Shown here: positions 42,843 to 50,582 of the stretch, piece by piece
How positions within the stretch are numbered: position 1 is the first letter of the stretch
Layout of the letters: each line of letters starts with the position of its first letter
Origin: Gottfriedia sp002574545
GTDB taxonomy: Bacteria; Bacillota; Bacilli; Bacillales; Bacillaceae_G
Assembly: GCA_052180195.1 (NCBI GenBank)
Contig: CP197469.1
Strand: one strand, 5' to 3'
DNA: 64,000 nucleotides
Notes under the pieces: model-generated
What the model saw: the letters and a program-made list of their open reading frames with translations, nothing else
Database searches by the model: none
Told to the model about the DNA's origin: nothing
Made by a program: the position numbers and the translations under genes

Positions 42843-43118
42843 AAAACCCTCGTTCCTACTGAAATAAAAACAGTAGGGACGAGAGTTATAAGCCCGTGGT
42901 GCCACCCTAATTGAAGAACAAAAAACTGTTCTCCCACTTTCATCGTTAACGCCGATTACGTTTATCCTTACTAGAAATCGTTCAGAATAAAGCCTCGGGA
43001 GTGTCTTTCAAATAGTCTACTTGTGGAAATGCTCTCAGCCACGGCACTTCCTCTCTCTCCAAGAGATCCTATCCTACTTTTCTCCGTCTATGGAATGTTC
43101 GTATGTATCAATATGTTA
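42843..43118 (-). promoter_or_regulatory. T-box leader of hisS-aspS with overlapping GAC/CAC specifier
   Basis: The minus strand shows the stem-I distal motif (AGAGAG ... GGCTGAGAG) and the specifier loop TGAAA-GAC-AC. The T-box AGGGTGGCACCACGG is at 42908-42894, and a terminator stem (CTCGT..CCTACTG with CAGTAGG..ACGAG) runs into T's. In register with the other two T-boxes the codon is GAC (Asp, 43005-43003). CAC (His, 43003-43001) overlaps it by one base. Confidence 0.92.
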
Positions 43119-43124
43119 TTTAAT

Positions 43125-43153
43125 ATCTTACGTTCGGATCCAACAAATGTCAA
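43125..43153 (-). promoter_or_regulatory. SigA promoter of the hisS-aspS T-box
   Basis: On the minus strand, -35 TTGACA (43153-43148) and -10 TAAGAT (43130-43125) have a 17-base spacer. The -35 is 17 bases after the stop of the 57-residue gene. Confidence 0.88.
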
Positions 43154-43170
43154 GAACAGTTAAAAATTTT

Positions 43171-43344
43171 TTACGAACGCTCCAACTGTCTTTTCAAATC
43201 ACGCACTTCTCTTAATGTTAAACCAAACTCACTTGCCATCTCTAAAGAATTGGATTCTTGTCCTCTATTTTGAAATTCATGAAAATCCATATTCAAGACA
43301 CCTTTTCTACCTGACCCTAGACTATTACGATTATTTATTCTCAT
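43171..43344 (-). CDS. Small basic protein with a sigma-region-4-like helix-turn-helix
   Basis: 57 residues. It starts MRINNRNSLGSGRKGVLNMDFHEF and ends EMASEFGLTLREVRDLKRQLERS, which reads like a helix-turn-helix recognition segment. Similar small proteins occur near hisS in other Bacillus (YrzK-like, from memory). The frame opens upstream, but AAGGAGACTGCAGC before ATG 43344 sets the start. It is placed just before the hisS promoter on the same strand. Function unknown. Confidence 0.65.
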   Translation of the reverse strand: MRINNRNSLGSGRKGVLNMDFHEFQNRGQESNSLEMASEFGLTLREVRDLKRQLERS

Positions 43345-43484
43345 GCTGCAGTCTCCTTCCAAGTATGTTGTTATATAGGATGTCCAATTAATTAGTCGAT
43401 TAAACAATTAATATTTGTGGTGAAGGATTTATTTGATTTGATATTTTTTGTTCTGTAATTATCTAAATCAAAGTTCTTCTCAAT

Positions 43485-43510
43485 AAAAAAACCATGGTGC
43501 ACCCCATGGC
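43485..43510 (-). terminator. Terminator of the 59-residue membrane protein gene
   Basis: On the minus strand a CCATGG/CCATGG stem with a 6-nt loop is followed by T's. It begins at the stop codon of the upstream gene. Confidence 0.65.
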
Positions 43511-43689
43511 TAAAAAAATACTCTTAGTGTAGATTGTATGCTTTCAACTGATCCGTCAATGAAATACATAAGTCCGTAATAAACTAGGATAATTAAAATA
43601 ACAAATAAAAGTGCTTTAAAGAAGCTTTTGAGGATCGTAAACAAAATTACTCCAGCGATAAGGATTAACACGATTGTAATTATGTCCAT
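43510..43689 (-). CDS. Small hydrophobic membrane protein
   Basis: 59 residues, under usual ORF cut-offs. It reads MDIITIVLILIAGVILFTIL-KSFFKALLFVILIILVYYGLMYF and then a polar tail. It contains one long or two short membrane helices separated by the basic KSFFK turn. A textbook GAGGAGG site precedes the ATG by seven bases, and a terminator touches the stop. It belongs to no family I can name. It lies between dtd and the 57-residue gene. Confidence 0.75.
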   Translation of the reverse strand: MDIITIVLILIAGVILFTILKSFFKALLFVILIILVYYGLMYFIDGSVESIQSTLRVFF

Positions 43690-43779
43690 ATAGTACCTCC
43701 TCTAAAATTCTTTTAAGAACTGGTGTACTTCAGTATATTCGCTTTAATAAGTTATTATTTTAATAATTAATTTGTCCAA

Positions 43780-43813
43780 AAAAAATGCCTCCTTTTTGGC
43801 AAAGGAGGTAGGC
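43780..43813 (-). terminator. Terminator of relA-dtd
   Basis: CCTCCTTT pairs with AAAGGAGG around a 5-nt loop, followed by T's on the minus strand. Confidence 0.85.
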
Positions 43814-43817
43814 TATC

Positions 43818-44258
43818 TTATTTACTTTCAATCATAATGGTAATTGGTCCCCAGTTTGTAAATGTTACATCCATATCTGCACCAAAAATACCCGTTTGTA
43901 CTTCATATCCTTGTTCGCGTAAATATGAATTAAAATATTCGTATAATTCATTTGCGATTTCTGGCTTGGCTGCATCTGTGAAACTAGGACGTCTACCTTT
44001 TCTCGTATCACCATATAAAGTGAATTGAGAAACGGATAGAATCTGGCCACCAACATCATTTAATGATAAATTCATTTTTCCTAGTTCGTCTTCAAAAATT
44101 CTTAGGTTAACTGCTTTGTCAGCACAATATTTTACATCTTCAATTGTATCTTCATGCGTTATTCCGACTAGCAATAATAACCCTTTAGGTATTTGACCAA
44201 CTATTTGTCCGTCGACTACCACTTTTGCTTCTTTTGTGCGTTGTAATAATACTTTCAT
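43818..44258 (-). CDS. dtd: D-aminoacyl-tRNA deacylase
   Basis: 146 residues. It removes D-amino acids, and glycine from tRNA-Ala, from mischarged tRNAs. The motifs are the active-site SVSQFTLYGD (containing SQxxL) and the cross-subunit GPITIMIES (G-x-P form, here TNWGPITI). It is dimeric. It starts 16 bases after relA and ends at a terminator. The GTG at 44267 is part of the GGAGGTG site, so ATG 44258 is the start. Confidence 0.95.
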   Translation of the reverse strand: MKVLLQRTKEAKVVVDGQIVGQIPKGLLLLVGITHEDTIEDVKYCADKAVNLRIFEDELGKMNLSLNDVGGQILSVSQFTLYGDTRKGRRPSFTDAAKPEIANELYEYFNSYLREQGYEVQTGIFGADMDVTFTNWGPITIMIESK

Positions 44259-44274
44259 AAGTGGCACCTCCTAT

Positions 44275-46470
44275 TTAGTGGAAAATACGTCTCACAGAGT
44301 AAATGTCTGGAATTTGTTTAACTTTATCCACTACTTTTTGCAGGTGGTTTATATTACGAATAGACAAACTCATTGTAATAGTTGCCATTTTATTTCGATC
44401 ATTTTTTCCTGTTACTGAAGAGATATTCGTTTTAGTTTCATTTACTACTGAAAGAACTTCATTTAAAAGACCACGACGATCGTATCCGAAAATTTCTATA
44501 TCAACATTATAATCGCGTTCGAACGTAGGACTTTCCTCCCAGTCAACTTCAATAAAGCGATCTTCTTCACTATCATTTAGCATGTTTACGCAATCGCTTC
44601 TATGAACTGAGATTCCTCTGCCTTTTGTGATATAGCCAACAATATCATCACCAGGTACAGGATTACAGCATTTTGATAAACGGATCAGTAAATTATCTAC
44701 GCCTTTTACAGAAATACCAGCATCTTTTCGACGTGATGGCGCCTTTTTAAGGTCCGAAGAAAGTTCTTTTAATCGGTCTTCTAGCTCAATTTCCGTACGT
44801 TTACGGAATTTATCTGTTAAACGATGAGCAATCTGTGTTGCTGTAATTCCATTGTATCCAACGGCTGCATACATATCTTCTGCATTAGAGAAATTAAATT
44901 TCTCTGCGACGCGTTTTAAATTTTCAGACGTTAACACTTCTTTTAAATCACATTCTAGCGCTTTAATTTCTTTTTCAACTAATTCTTTGCCCTTTTCAAC
45001 ATTCTCTTCTCTTCTTTGCTTTTTAAAATATTGACGGATTTTATTTTTAGCATGTGAAGACTGAGCGACCTTTAACCAGTCTTGGCTAGGTCCATAAGAA
45101 TGTTTTGATGTCATAATCTCAACGATATCACCAGTTTTAAGTTTATAATCAAGTGGCACCATTTTCCCATTTACTTTTGAACCAATTGTTTTATTACCGA
45201 TTTCAGAGTGAATTCGGTAAGCAAAATCAATCGGTACAGATCCTAGTGGTAATTCAAACACATCACCTTTTGGAGTAAATACAAACACCATATCAGAGAA
45301 TAAGTCCATTTTTACTGATTCCATAAACTCTTCTGCATTTGTAGAATTATCTTGCCATTCAATAATTTCACGGAACCAACTTAATTTATTTTCTAACGTT
45401 TTTTGTGAAGTAGGATTTACATTATCTTCTTTGTATGCCCAGTGTGCTGCAACACCATACTCAGCAATTTGGTGCATTTCGTGTGTTCGAATTTGCACTT
45501 CTAGCGGTTCACCTTTTGGACCGATTACAGTTGTATGAAGAGATTGATATAGATTTGCCTTAGGCATGGCAATATAATCTTTAAAACGACCTGGCATTGG
45601 TTTCCAGCATGTATGAATAACGCCTAAAACAGCGTAGCAATCTTTAATACTATTAACAATTACACGTACAGCTAATAAGTCATAGATCTCGTTAAATTGC
45701 TTATTTTGCTTAGCCATTTTATGATAAATGCTATAAATATGCTTAGGACGTCCAGAAATTTCTGTTTTAATTTCTACATCTTCAAGTTGAGTCGAGATTT
45801 CGTTTATAACCTCTTCTAAATATTGCTCGCGCTCTGCTCTTTTTCGCTTCATTAAGTTAACTATTCGATAGTATTGCTGTGGATTTAAATAGCGTAACGC
45901 TGTGTCTTCTAGCTCCCACTTAACTTTACTAATCCCTAGTCGATGAGCAAGAGGTGCAAATATTTCTAATGTTTCATTCGCAATTCGCATACGTTTTTCT
46001 TGAGGTAAATGTTTTAACGTTCTCATATTGTGAAGGCGATCGGCTAATTTAATTAATATTACTCTCAAGTCCTGTGCCATCGCTACAAACATTTTGCGAT
46101 GATTTTCAGCTTGCTGTTCTTCCTTCGATTTAAACTTAATTTTACCTAATTTTGTTACACCATCTACAAGCATAGATACTTCTTTGCCAAAATGGTTTTC
46201 TAAGTCCTCTTTAGATACTTCAGTATCCTCTACTACATCATGAAGAAACCCAGCACTAATGGTTGTAGCATCCATCTCTAAGCCAACAAGGATACCTGCT
46301 ACTTGAACCGGGTGTATAATATATGGTTCACCTGACTTACGAAATTGCTCACTATGTGCATCACGAGCATATTCATAAGCACGTTTAATAAACGCCACAT
46401 CATCTTCTTTTAAATAATGGGTCGCTTGCTCTAAAACCTGTTCTGCTGTCAAAACTTGCTCAGTAGCCAT
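44275..46470 (-). CDS. relA: Bifunctional (p)ppGpp synthetase/hydrolase RelA
   Basis: 731 residues of the long RSH type. The hydrolase HD domain (about 30-190) has HPVQVAGIL and the intact HDVVEDT. The synthetase (about 230-350) has RVIVNSIKDCYAVLGVIH and GYQSLHTTV-like LYQSLHTTV. The TGS domain (about 390-450), a conserved cysteine (SKCCNPVPGDDIVGYIT) and a C-terminal ACT domain (about 655-731) follow. It makes and degrades the starvation alarmone at the ribosome. It is followed by dtd. The start has AAGGTGATTAG. Confidence 0.96.
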   Translation of the reverse strand: MATEQVLTAEQVLEQATHYLKEDDVAFIKRAYEYARDAHSEQFRKSGEPYIIHPVQVAGILVGLEMDATTISAGFLHDVVEDTEVSKEDLENHFGKEVSMLVDGVTKLGKIKFKSKEEQQAENHRKMFVAMAQDLRVILIKLADRLHNMRTLKHLPQEKRMRIANETLEIFAPLAHRLGISKVKWELEDTALRYLNPQQYYRIVNLMKRKRAEREQYLEEVINEISTQLEDVEIKTEISGRPKHIYSIYHKMAKQNKQFNEIYDLLAVRVIVNSIKDCYAVLGVIHTCWKPMPGRFKDYIAMPKANLYQSLHTTVIGPKGEPLEVQIRTHEMHQIAEYGVAAHWAYKEDNVNPTSQKTLENKLSWFREIIEWQDNSTNAEEFMESVKMDLFSDMVFVFTPKGDVFELPLGSVPIDFAYRIHSEIGNKTIGSKVNGKMVPLDYKLKTGDIVEIMTSKHSYGPSQDWLKVAQSSHAKNKIRQYFKKQRREENVEKGKELVEKEIKALECDLKEVLTSENLKRVAEKFNFSNAEDMYAAVGYNGITATQIAHRLTDKFRKRTEIELEDRLKELSSDLKKAPSRRKDAGISVKGVDNLLIRLSKCCNPVPGDDIVGYITKGRGISVHRSDCVNMLNDSEEDRFIEVDWEESPTFERDYNVDIEIFGYDRRGLLNEVLSVVNETKTNISSVTGKNDRNKMATITMSLSIRNINHLQKVVDKVKQIPDIYSVRRIFH

Positions 46471-46569
46471 CTAATCACCTTAAATCATTATTTCTTCTAT
46501 TATCATGAAAATTTCGTTTTTTGTAAAGCAGGAGTCGTCAAATTTCATTTTTTTTTGCAGATCTTTGAT

Positions 46570-46603
46570 AGAAAAAGAGCACTCTGATTAATCAGAGTAC
46601 CCT
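46570..46603 (-). terminator. Terminator of recJ-apt
   Basis: The palindrome ACTCTGATTAATCAGAGT, extended by short flanking pairs, is followed by TTTTT on the minus strand. Confidence 0.8.
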
Positions 46604-46632
46604 GTTTGGATAACATTATAATATGTTAAAAA

Positions 46633-47145
46633 TTAATATGTCATTAGTGTAAATATATCATAACCTTCTAATTTTTTACGACCTTCTAAGTAAGAAAGCT
46701 CAATTAAGAAAGCAATCCCTACTACAATTCCACCTAATTCTTCAACTAGTTTGATTGTAGCTTCAATCGTACCACCAGTAGCTAATAAATCATCAGTGAT
46801 CAGTACACGTTGACCTGGTTTAATAGCATCTTTATGCATTGTTAACGTATTTGTACCATATTCTAAATCGTAGTTGTAGCTAATAACTTCACGAGGTAAT
46901 TTACCTGGTTTACGAACAGGTGCAAAACCTATTTCTAAAGCGTAAGAAATTGGACAACCAACGATAAATCCACGTGCTTCTGGTCCAACTACTAAATCAA
47001 CATTTTTTTCTTTCGCATAAGCTACGATTTGATCAGTTGCTTCTTTATAAGCTTTTCCATCATTCATTAATGATGAAATATCTTTAAACTGAACGCCTTC
47101 TTTAGGCCAGTCCGGTACAATCGTTATATAATCTTTTAAATTCAT
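46633..47145 (-). CDS. apt: Adenine phosphoribosyltransferase
   Basis: 170 residues. It makes AMP from adenine and PRPP in purine salvage. The motifs are FKDISSLMNDG, VVGPEARGFIVG and the PRPP-binding loop VLITDDLLATGGT. The order is conserved: recJ lies directly upstream and its stop overlaps this start. The pair is followed by relA-dtd across a terminator. Confidence 0.96.
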   Translation of the reverse strand: MNLKDYITIVPDWPKEGVQFKDISSLMNDGKAYKEATDQIVAYAKEKNVDLVVGPEARGFIVGCPISYALEIGFAPVRKPGKLPREVISYNYDLEYGTNTLTMHKDAIKPGQRVLITDDLLATGGTIEATIKLVEELGGIVVGIAFLIELSYLEGRKKLEGYDIFTLMTY

Positions 47146-49496
47146 TAAATAAGTGCCTCCCCATTTTCGGAAAAATGACTTTTCATATTTTGAAAAAATG
47201 TAGTTAATTCATCACATTTTGAGTACAGAAATAAACGTTCTAGTTCAATACTAGCTAATTTTCTTGCATACGTATTAGATAAAGAGAGATCTTTCTTCTC
47301 AGTTTGTGGCAACAAACGAATTTTTCCATCCTCTATTGTAACAAATTCTAAATCAAAAAACACCTTTGTCATAAAATCGACTTGTTCTTTTTTCCATCCC
47401 ATCTTACGACATAATGCCACTTCATACATGTTCATGTCAAATGGATTAGTATTCGCTAGGATTGAATAGAATTTTTTAAAACTTTCTCTACTTGGAATTG
47501 GTGAGAAGAAATGTAATTCTTCTTGATTGAAAATTAAGTAGATGCGTTCAGATAAACCATGACGAAAAACTTCTTTCAAATCATTTTTAGAATTAGGTAA
47601 ATCAAGTAGGATCACATAATTATTTTGTATATTAATATCTAAGTTTAGTACATCTTCATATGAAACAAACTTAGAAATAGGATATTTAGATTTTAAATTT
47701 TCATACTCATTTGATGATTGATGTAAAAATATGAATTTTTCTTCGGTACGAGGTAAAGTTAATCGATGTGGTTCTTGACCTCTTAAGTCAAACAACTGCC
47801 AATGATTTACTTTTATATCATGAATCATCAACTGTGGCTTACGTTTACCATTCCATTCGTTAATAGAAGCCATTCCTAAACAAGATACTTTTGATCCACT
47901 TGCAATTTCATTAGCAACATGTCCAAATCCAAACCCTACAGCATCAAGGAATGTATTTTCATCTTTTAGTTGTACTTTCAGATGTGCTCCTTCATTACCG
48001 ATTTGTTTAATATTTAGAGCATCAACCTCGTTTATTTCTATAACGGGTTTTGGATTATGCATCCCAAAAGGTGCTAGCATATTTAATTCATTAATAAATG
48101 AGATTGAAACTTCACTAGCCTGACATGTTATATCGACTTCTTTTAATGGAATAAAATCTTCATCTTTCATAATTAGATCTGCATATTCGTTTAAACGATG
48201 TCTTAATATCTCGACATCCTCAATAGCCAATGTCATACCAGCAGCAAGTGTATGACCTCCAAAATGAGGTAAAATATCTTTACATTTTGTTAAGTTTTCA
48301 AATAAAGAAAAACCTTCAATACTCCTTGCTGAACCTTTTGCTATTCCTTTTTCACGATCGATACTTAAAACAATTACTGGTTTATAAAAACGATCCACTA
48401 ATTTCGATGCAACGATTCCAACTACGCCAGCATTCCAGCCTTCTTTTGCGACTATAATCACTTTATTTGAACAAGAAGTATCAAGTTCGTTCACTTGCCT
48501 TATTGCCTCTTCTGTCATACGTGAAACTAATTCTTGTCTTTCCTTATTTAAGACTTCAATTTGCTCAGCTCTTTTTTTAGCAAGTGCTCGATCATTTTCT
48601 AAAATTAATTCTACTGCAGGCTTAGCATCACCAAGTCTACCAACTGCGTTAATTCTAGGACCAATTGCAAATCCAATTGTTTCTTCCGTAATGGAATCTG
48701 TCGTTGTTCCACTAATTTCTAAAAGGGCTTTTAATCCTTCACGCTGAGTTTGCTTTAGTTGCCTTACACCTTTTTTTACAATTAAACGATTTTCATCCAC
48801 TAAAGGTACTAAATCAGCAACAGTTCCAATAGAAACTAGCTCCAAATATTCCTCGGGCTCCCTACCTAATAATGCAGAAGCGAATTTAAATACAACTCCT
48901 ACACCTGCTAATTCTTTAAATGGATAGCTAGGGCTTAACTTTGGATGAATAATAGCTATAGCGTTTGGTAATTCTTCTGGTGGTTCATGATGATCCGTAA
49001 TAATTACATCTATGCCTAGTTCATTTGCAAATTTTACTTCTTCTGCTGCAGAAATACCTGTATCCACAGTAATGATCAAAGAATAACCTTGTTCATTAGC
49101 CCAACTAAATGCATTTTTATTTGGACCATACCCTTCAGTAAAACGATTTGGTATATAAAAATCTACTTTTGCTTCTAATTCCATTAATGTTAAATACAAT
49201 ACTGAAGTACTGCTAACTCCATCTGCATCATAATCGCCAAAAATTAATATTTTTTCATTTTCTTCAATCGCTTGAAATACTCTGTCAATTGCAATATCCA
49301 TACCCTCTAATAAAAACGGGTCATGAAAGTTCATTTGATCTTCATATAAAAACTTACTTGCTTCATCTACTGTCTTAAATCCACGAGTAACAAGTAGTTT
49401 TGCTAATAGAGGGGAAATCTGTAATTCTTTACTTAATATTTGCTCTTCTTGGTGATTCGATAATTTCGGTTTCCAACGTGCTTTTGACTTTAACAA
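47145..49496 (-). CDS. recJ: Single-stranded-DNA-specific exonuclease RecJ
   Basis: 783 residues. The DHH phosphoesterase core has the metal-binding FGDYDADGVSS and IITDHHEPPEELP, followed by the DHHA1 domain with FGGHTLAAGM and an OB fold. The additional C-terminal 200 residues are typical of Firmicute RecJ. It degrades 5' ssDNA ends in recombination and repair. GTG 49505 is part of the AGGGGTGAG site, so TTG 49496 (MLKSKARW, like B. subtilis RecJ) is the likelier start. Confidence 0.94.
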   Translation of the reverse strand: MLKSKARWKPKLSNHQEEQILSKELQISPLLAKLLVTRGFKTVDEASKFLYEDQMNFHDPFLLEGMDIAIDRVFQAIEENEKILIFGDYDADGVSSTSVLYLTLMELEAKVDFYIPNRFTEGYGPNKNAFSWANEQGYSLIITVDTGISAAEEVKFANELGIDVIITDHHEPPEELPNAIAIIHPKLSPSYPFKELAGVGVVFKFASALLGREPEEYLELVSIGTVADLVPLVDENRLIVKKGVRQLKQTQREGLKALLEISGTTTDSITEETIGFAIGPRINAVGRLGDAKPAVELILENDRALAKKRAEQIEVLNKERQELVSRMTEEAIRQVNELDTSCSNKVIIVAKEGWNAGVVGIVASKLVDRFYKPVIVLSIDREKGIAKGSARSIEGFSLFENLTKCKDILPHFGGHTLAAGMTLAIEDVEILRHRLNEYADLIMKDEDFIPLKEVDITCQASEVSISFINELNMLAPFGMHNPKPVIEINEVDALNIKQIGNEGAHLKVQLKDENTFLDAVGFGFGHVANEIASGSKVSCLGMASINEWNGKRKPQLMIHDIKVNHWQLFDLRGQEPHRLTLPRTEEKFIFLHQSSNEYENLKSKYPISKFVSYEDVLNLDINIQNNYVILLDLPNSKNDLKEVFRHGLSERIYLIFNQEELHFFSPIPSRESFKKFYSILANTNPFDMNMYEVALCRKMGWKKEQVDFMTKVFFDLEFVTIEDGKIRLLPQTEKKDLSLSNTYARKLASIELERLFLYSKCDELTTFFQNMKSHFSENGEALI

Positions 49497-49535
49497 TACT
49501 CTCACCCCTAACTGTACTATTATACTAAAGTAAAC

Positions 49536-50447
49536 TTATTGGATGAAAGAGTTATTTTTATCATTATATGGATTAATATGGACAAAAACATTTTCCACAT
49601 CTTTTTGTTCCATCAACTTTGCTTTAACATTTTTTCCAATCTTATGTCCTTCTTCTACCGTTATATATGGGTCTACGGAGACTTTTATATCAATTATGAC
49701 GTAATAGCCGTGTTCCCTTGCATAGAGAGAATTTATTTCTTTAACTCCTACTACATTCTTAACGATTTCTTTATATGGTTTAATATCTTCTTCATGAAGG
49801 ACATGATCCATTGTCGTATGTATTGATTCCGCTCCAATATCCCACGCCATTTTTAAAATCATAATTGCTACAATAAGACCAGCAGCAGGATCTGCATATA
49901 AAAGTATTGGCATATTAAATTTAGTACCTAAAATTGCAATTCCAATACCAACCATAGCTGCAGCAGATGAGTATACATCAGAGCGATGTTCATATGCATT
50001 AGCGATAATTGCGTCACTATTTAACCTTTTCCCTAAAGCATATTTATAACGAAACATCCATTCTTTTAAAAATATAGAGATAAAAGCTGCAAATAAAGCA
50101 ATTAACTCTGGTGGATGGACGGGCTTAAAAAATGCTGTTATAGAGGATTTAGTTATTTCAATTCCAACGATAAATAAAAGTACTGCAACAATAATTGCAG
50201 CAATTGATTCAGCTTTACCATGGCCATAAGGGTGATCCTCATCAGGCGGCATCTTCGCAGCTCTTAAACCAAATAAAACCGCAATTGAACCAATCACATC
50301 TGATGCAGAATGTACTGCATCTGCCATTAACGCTTTACTATTTCCAATATATCCAATAATCGCTTTCACAATTGCCAGAAGTAAATTTCCATATATCCCG
50401 ATATAAGCCCCCTTCTTGGCTTCCTTATAACGCTCTTCTTGTTCCAT
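49536..50447 (-). CDS. Cation diffusion facilitator family transporter
   Basis: 303 residues with six membrane helices and a cytosolic C-terminal dimer domain. The metal site in helices 2 and 5 is visible as ADAVHSASDVIGS and HRSDVYSSAAA, with DEDHPYGHGKAES between. This points to export of Zn2+, Mn2+, Fe2+ or Co2+ driven by protons; the ion cannot be decided by eye (B. subtilis MneP/MneS are manganese exporters of this shape). It lies 39 bases upstream of recJ. Confidence 0.9.
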   Translation of the reverse strand: MEQEERYKEAKKGAYIGIYGNLLLAIVKAIIGYIGNSKALMADAVHSASDVIGSIAVLFGLRAAKMPPDEDHPYGHGKAESIAAIIVAVLLFIVGIEITKSSITAFFKPVHPPELIALFAAFISIFLKEWMFRYKYALGKRLNSDAIIANAYEHRSDVYSSAAAMVGIGIAILGTKFNMPILLYADPAAGLIVAIMILKMAWDIGAESIHTTMDHVLHEEDIKPYKEIVKNVVGVKEINSLYAREHGYYVIIDIKVSVDPYITVEEGHKIGKNVKAKLMEQKDVENVFVHINPYNDKNNSFIQ

Positions 50448-50542
50448 ATACTTTACCTACTTCCCTTTTTCTAACTCAAAAAAATACACTTTACATTTTT
50501 AACACATTATATTAGTATCTTCAATTCTTAATGAATTTAATA

Positions 50543-50580
50543 CAAAAAAAGAGTATAAGCAAAAGCCTATACTCTTTTAA
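50543..50580. terminator. Terminator of secDF
   Basis: AAAAGAGTATA pairs perfectly with TATACTCTTTT around a 10-nt loop, with A/T tracts on both sides. Confidence 0.85.
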
Positions 50581-50582
50581 CA

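Noticed and set aside
43741..43790. Third terminator-ribosome-site overlap, after dtd (AAAGGAGG followed by a TTG frame of 11 codons)
   Set aside because: The frame is tiny, starts with TTG and ends after 11 codons. The AGGAGG is explained by the terminator stem alone.
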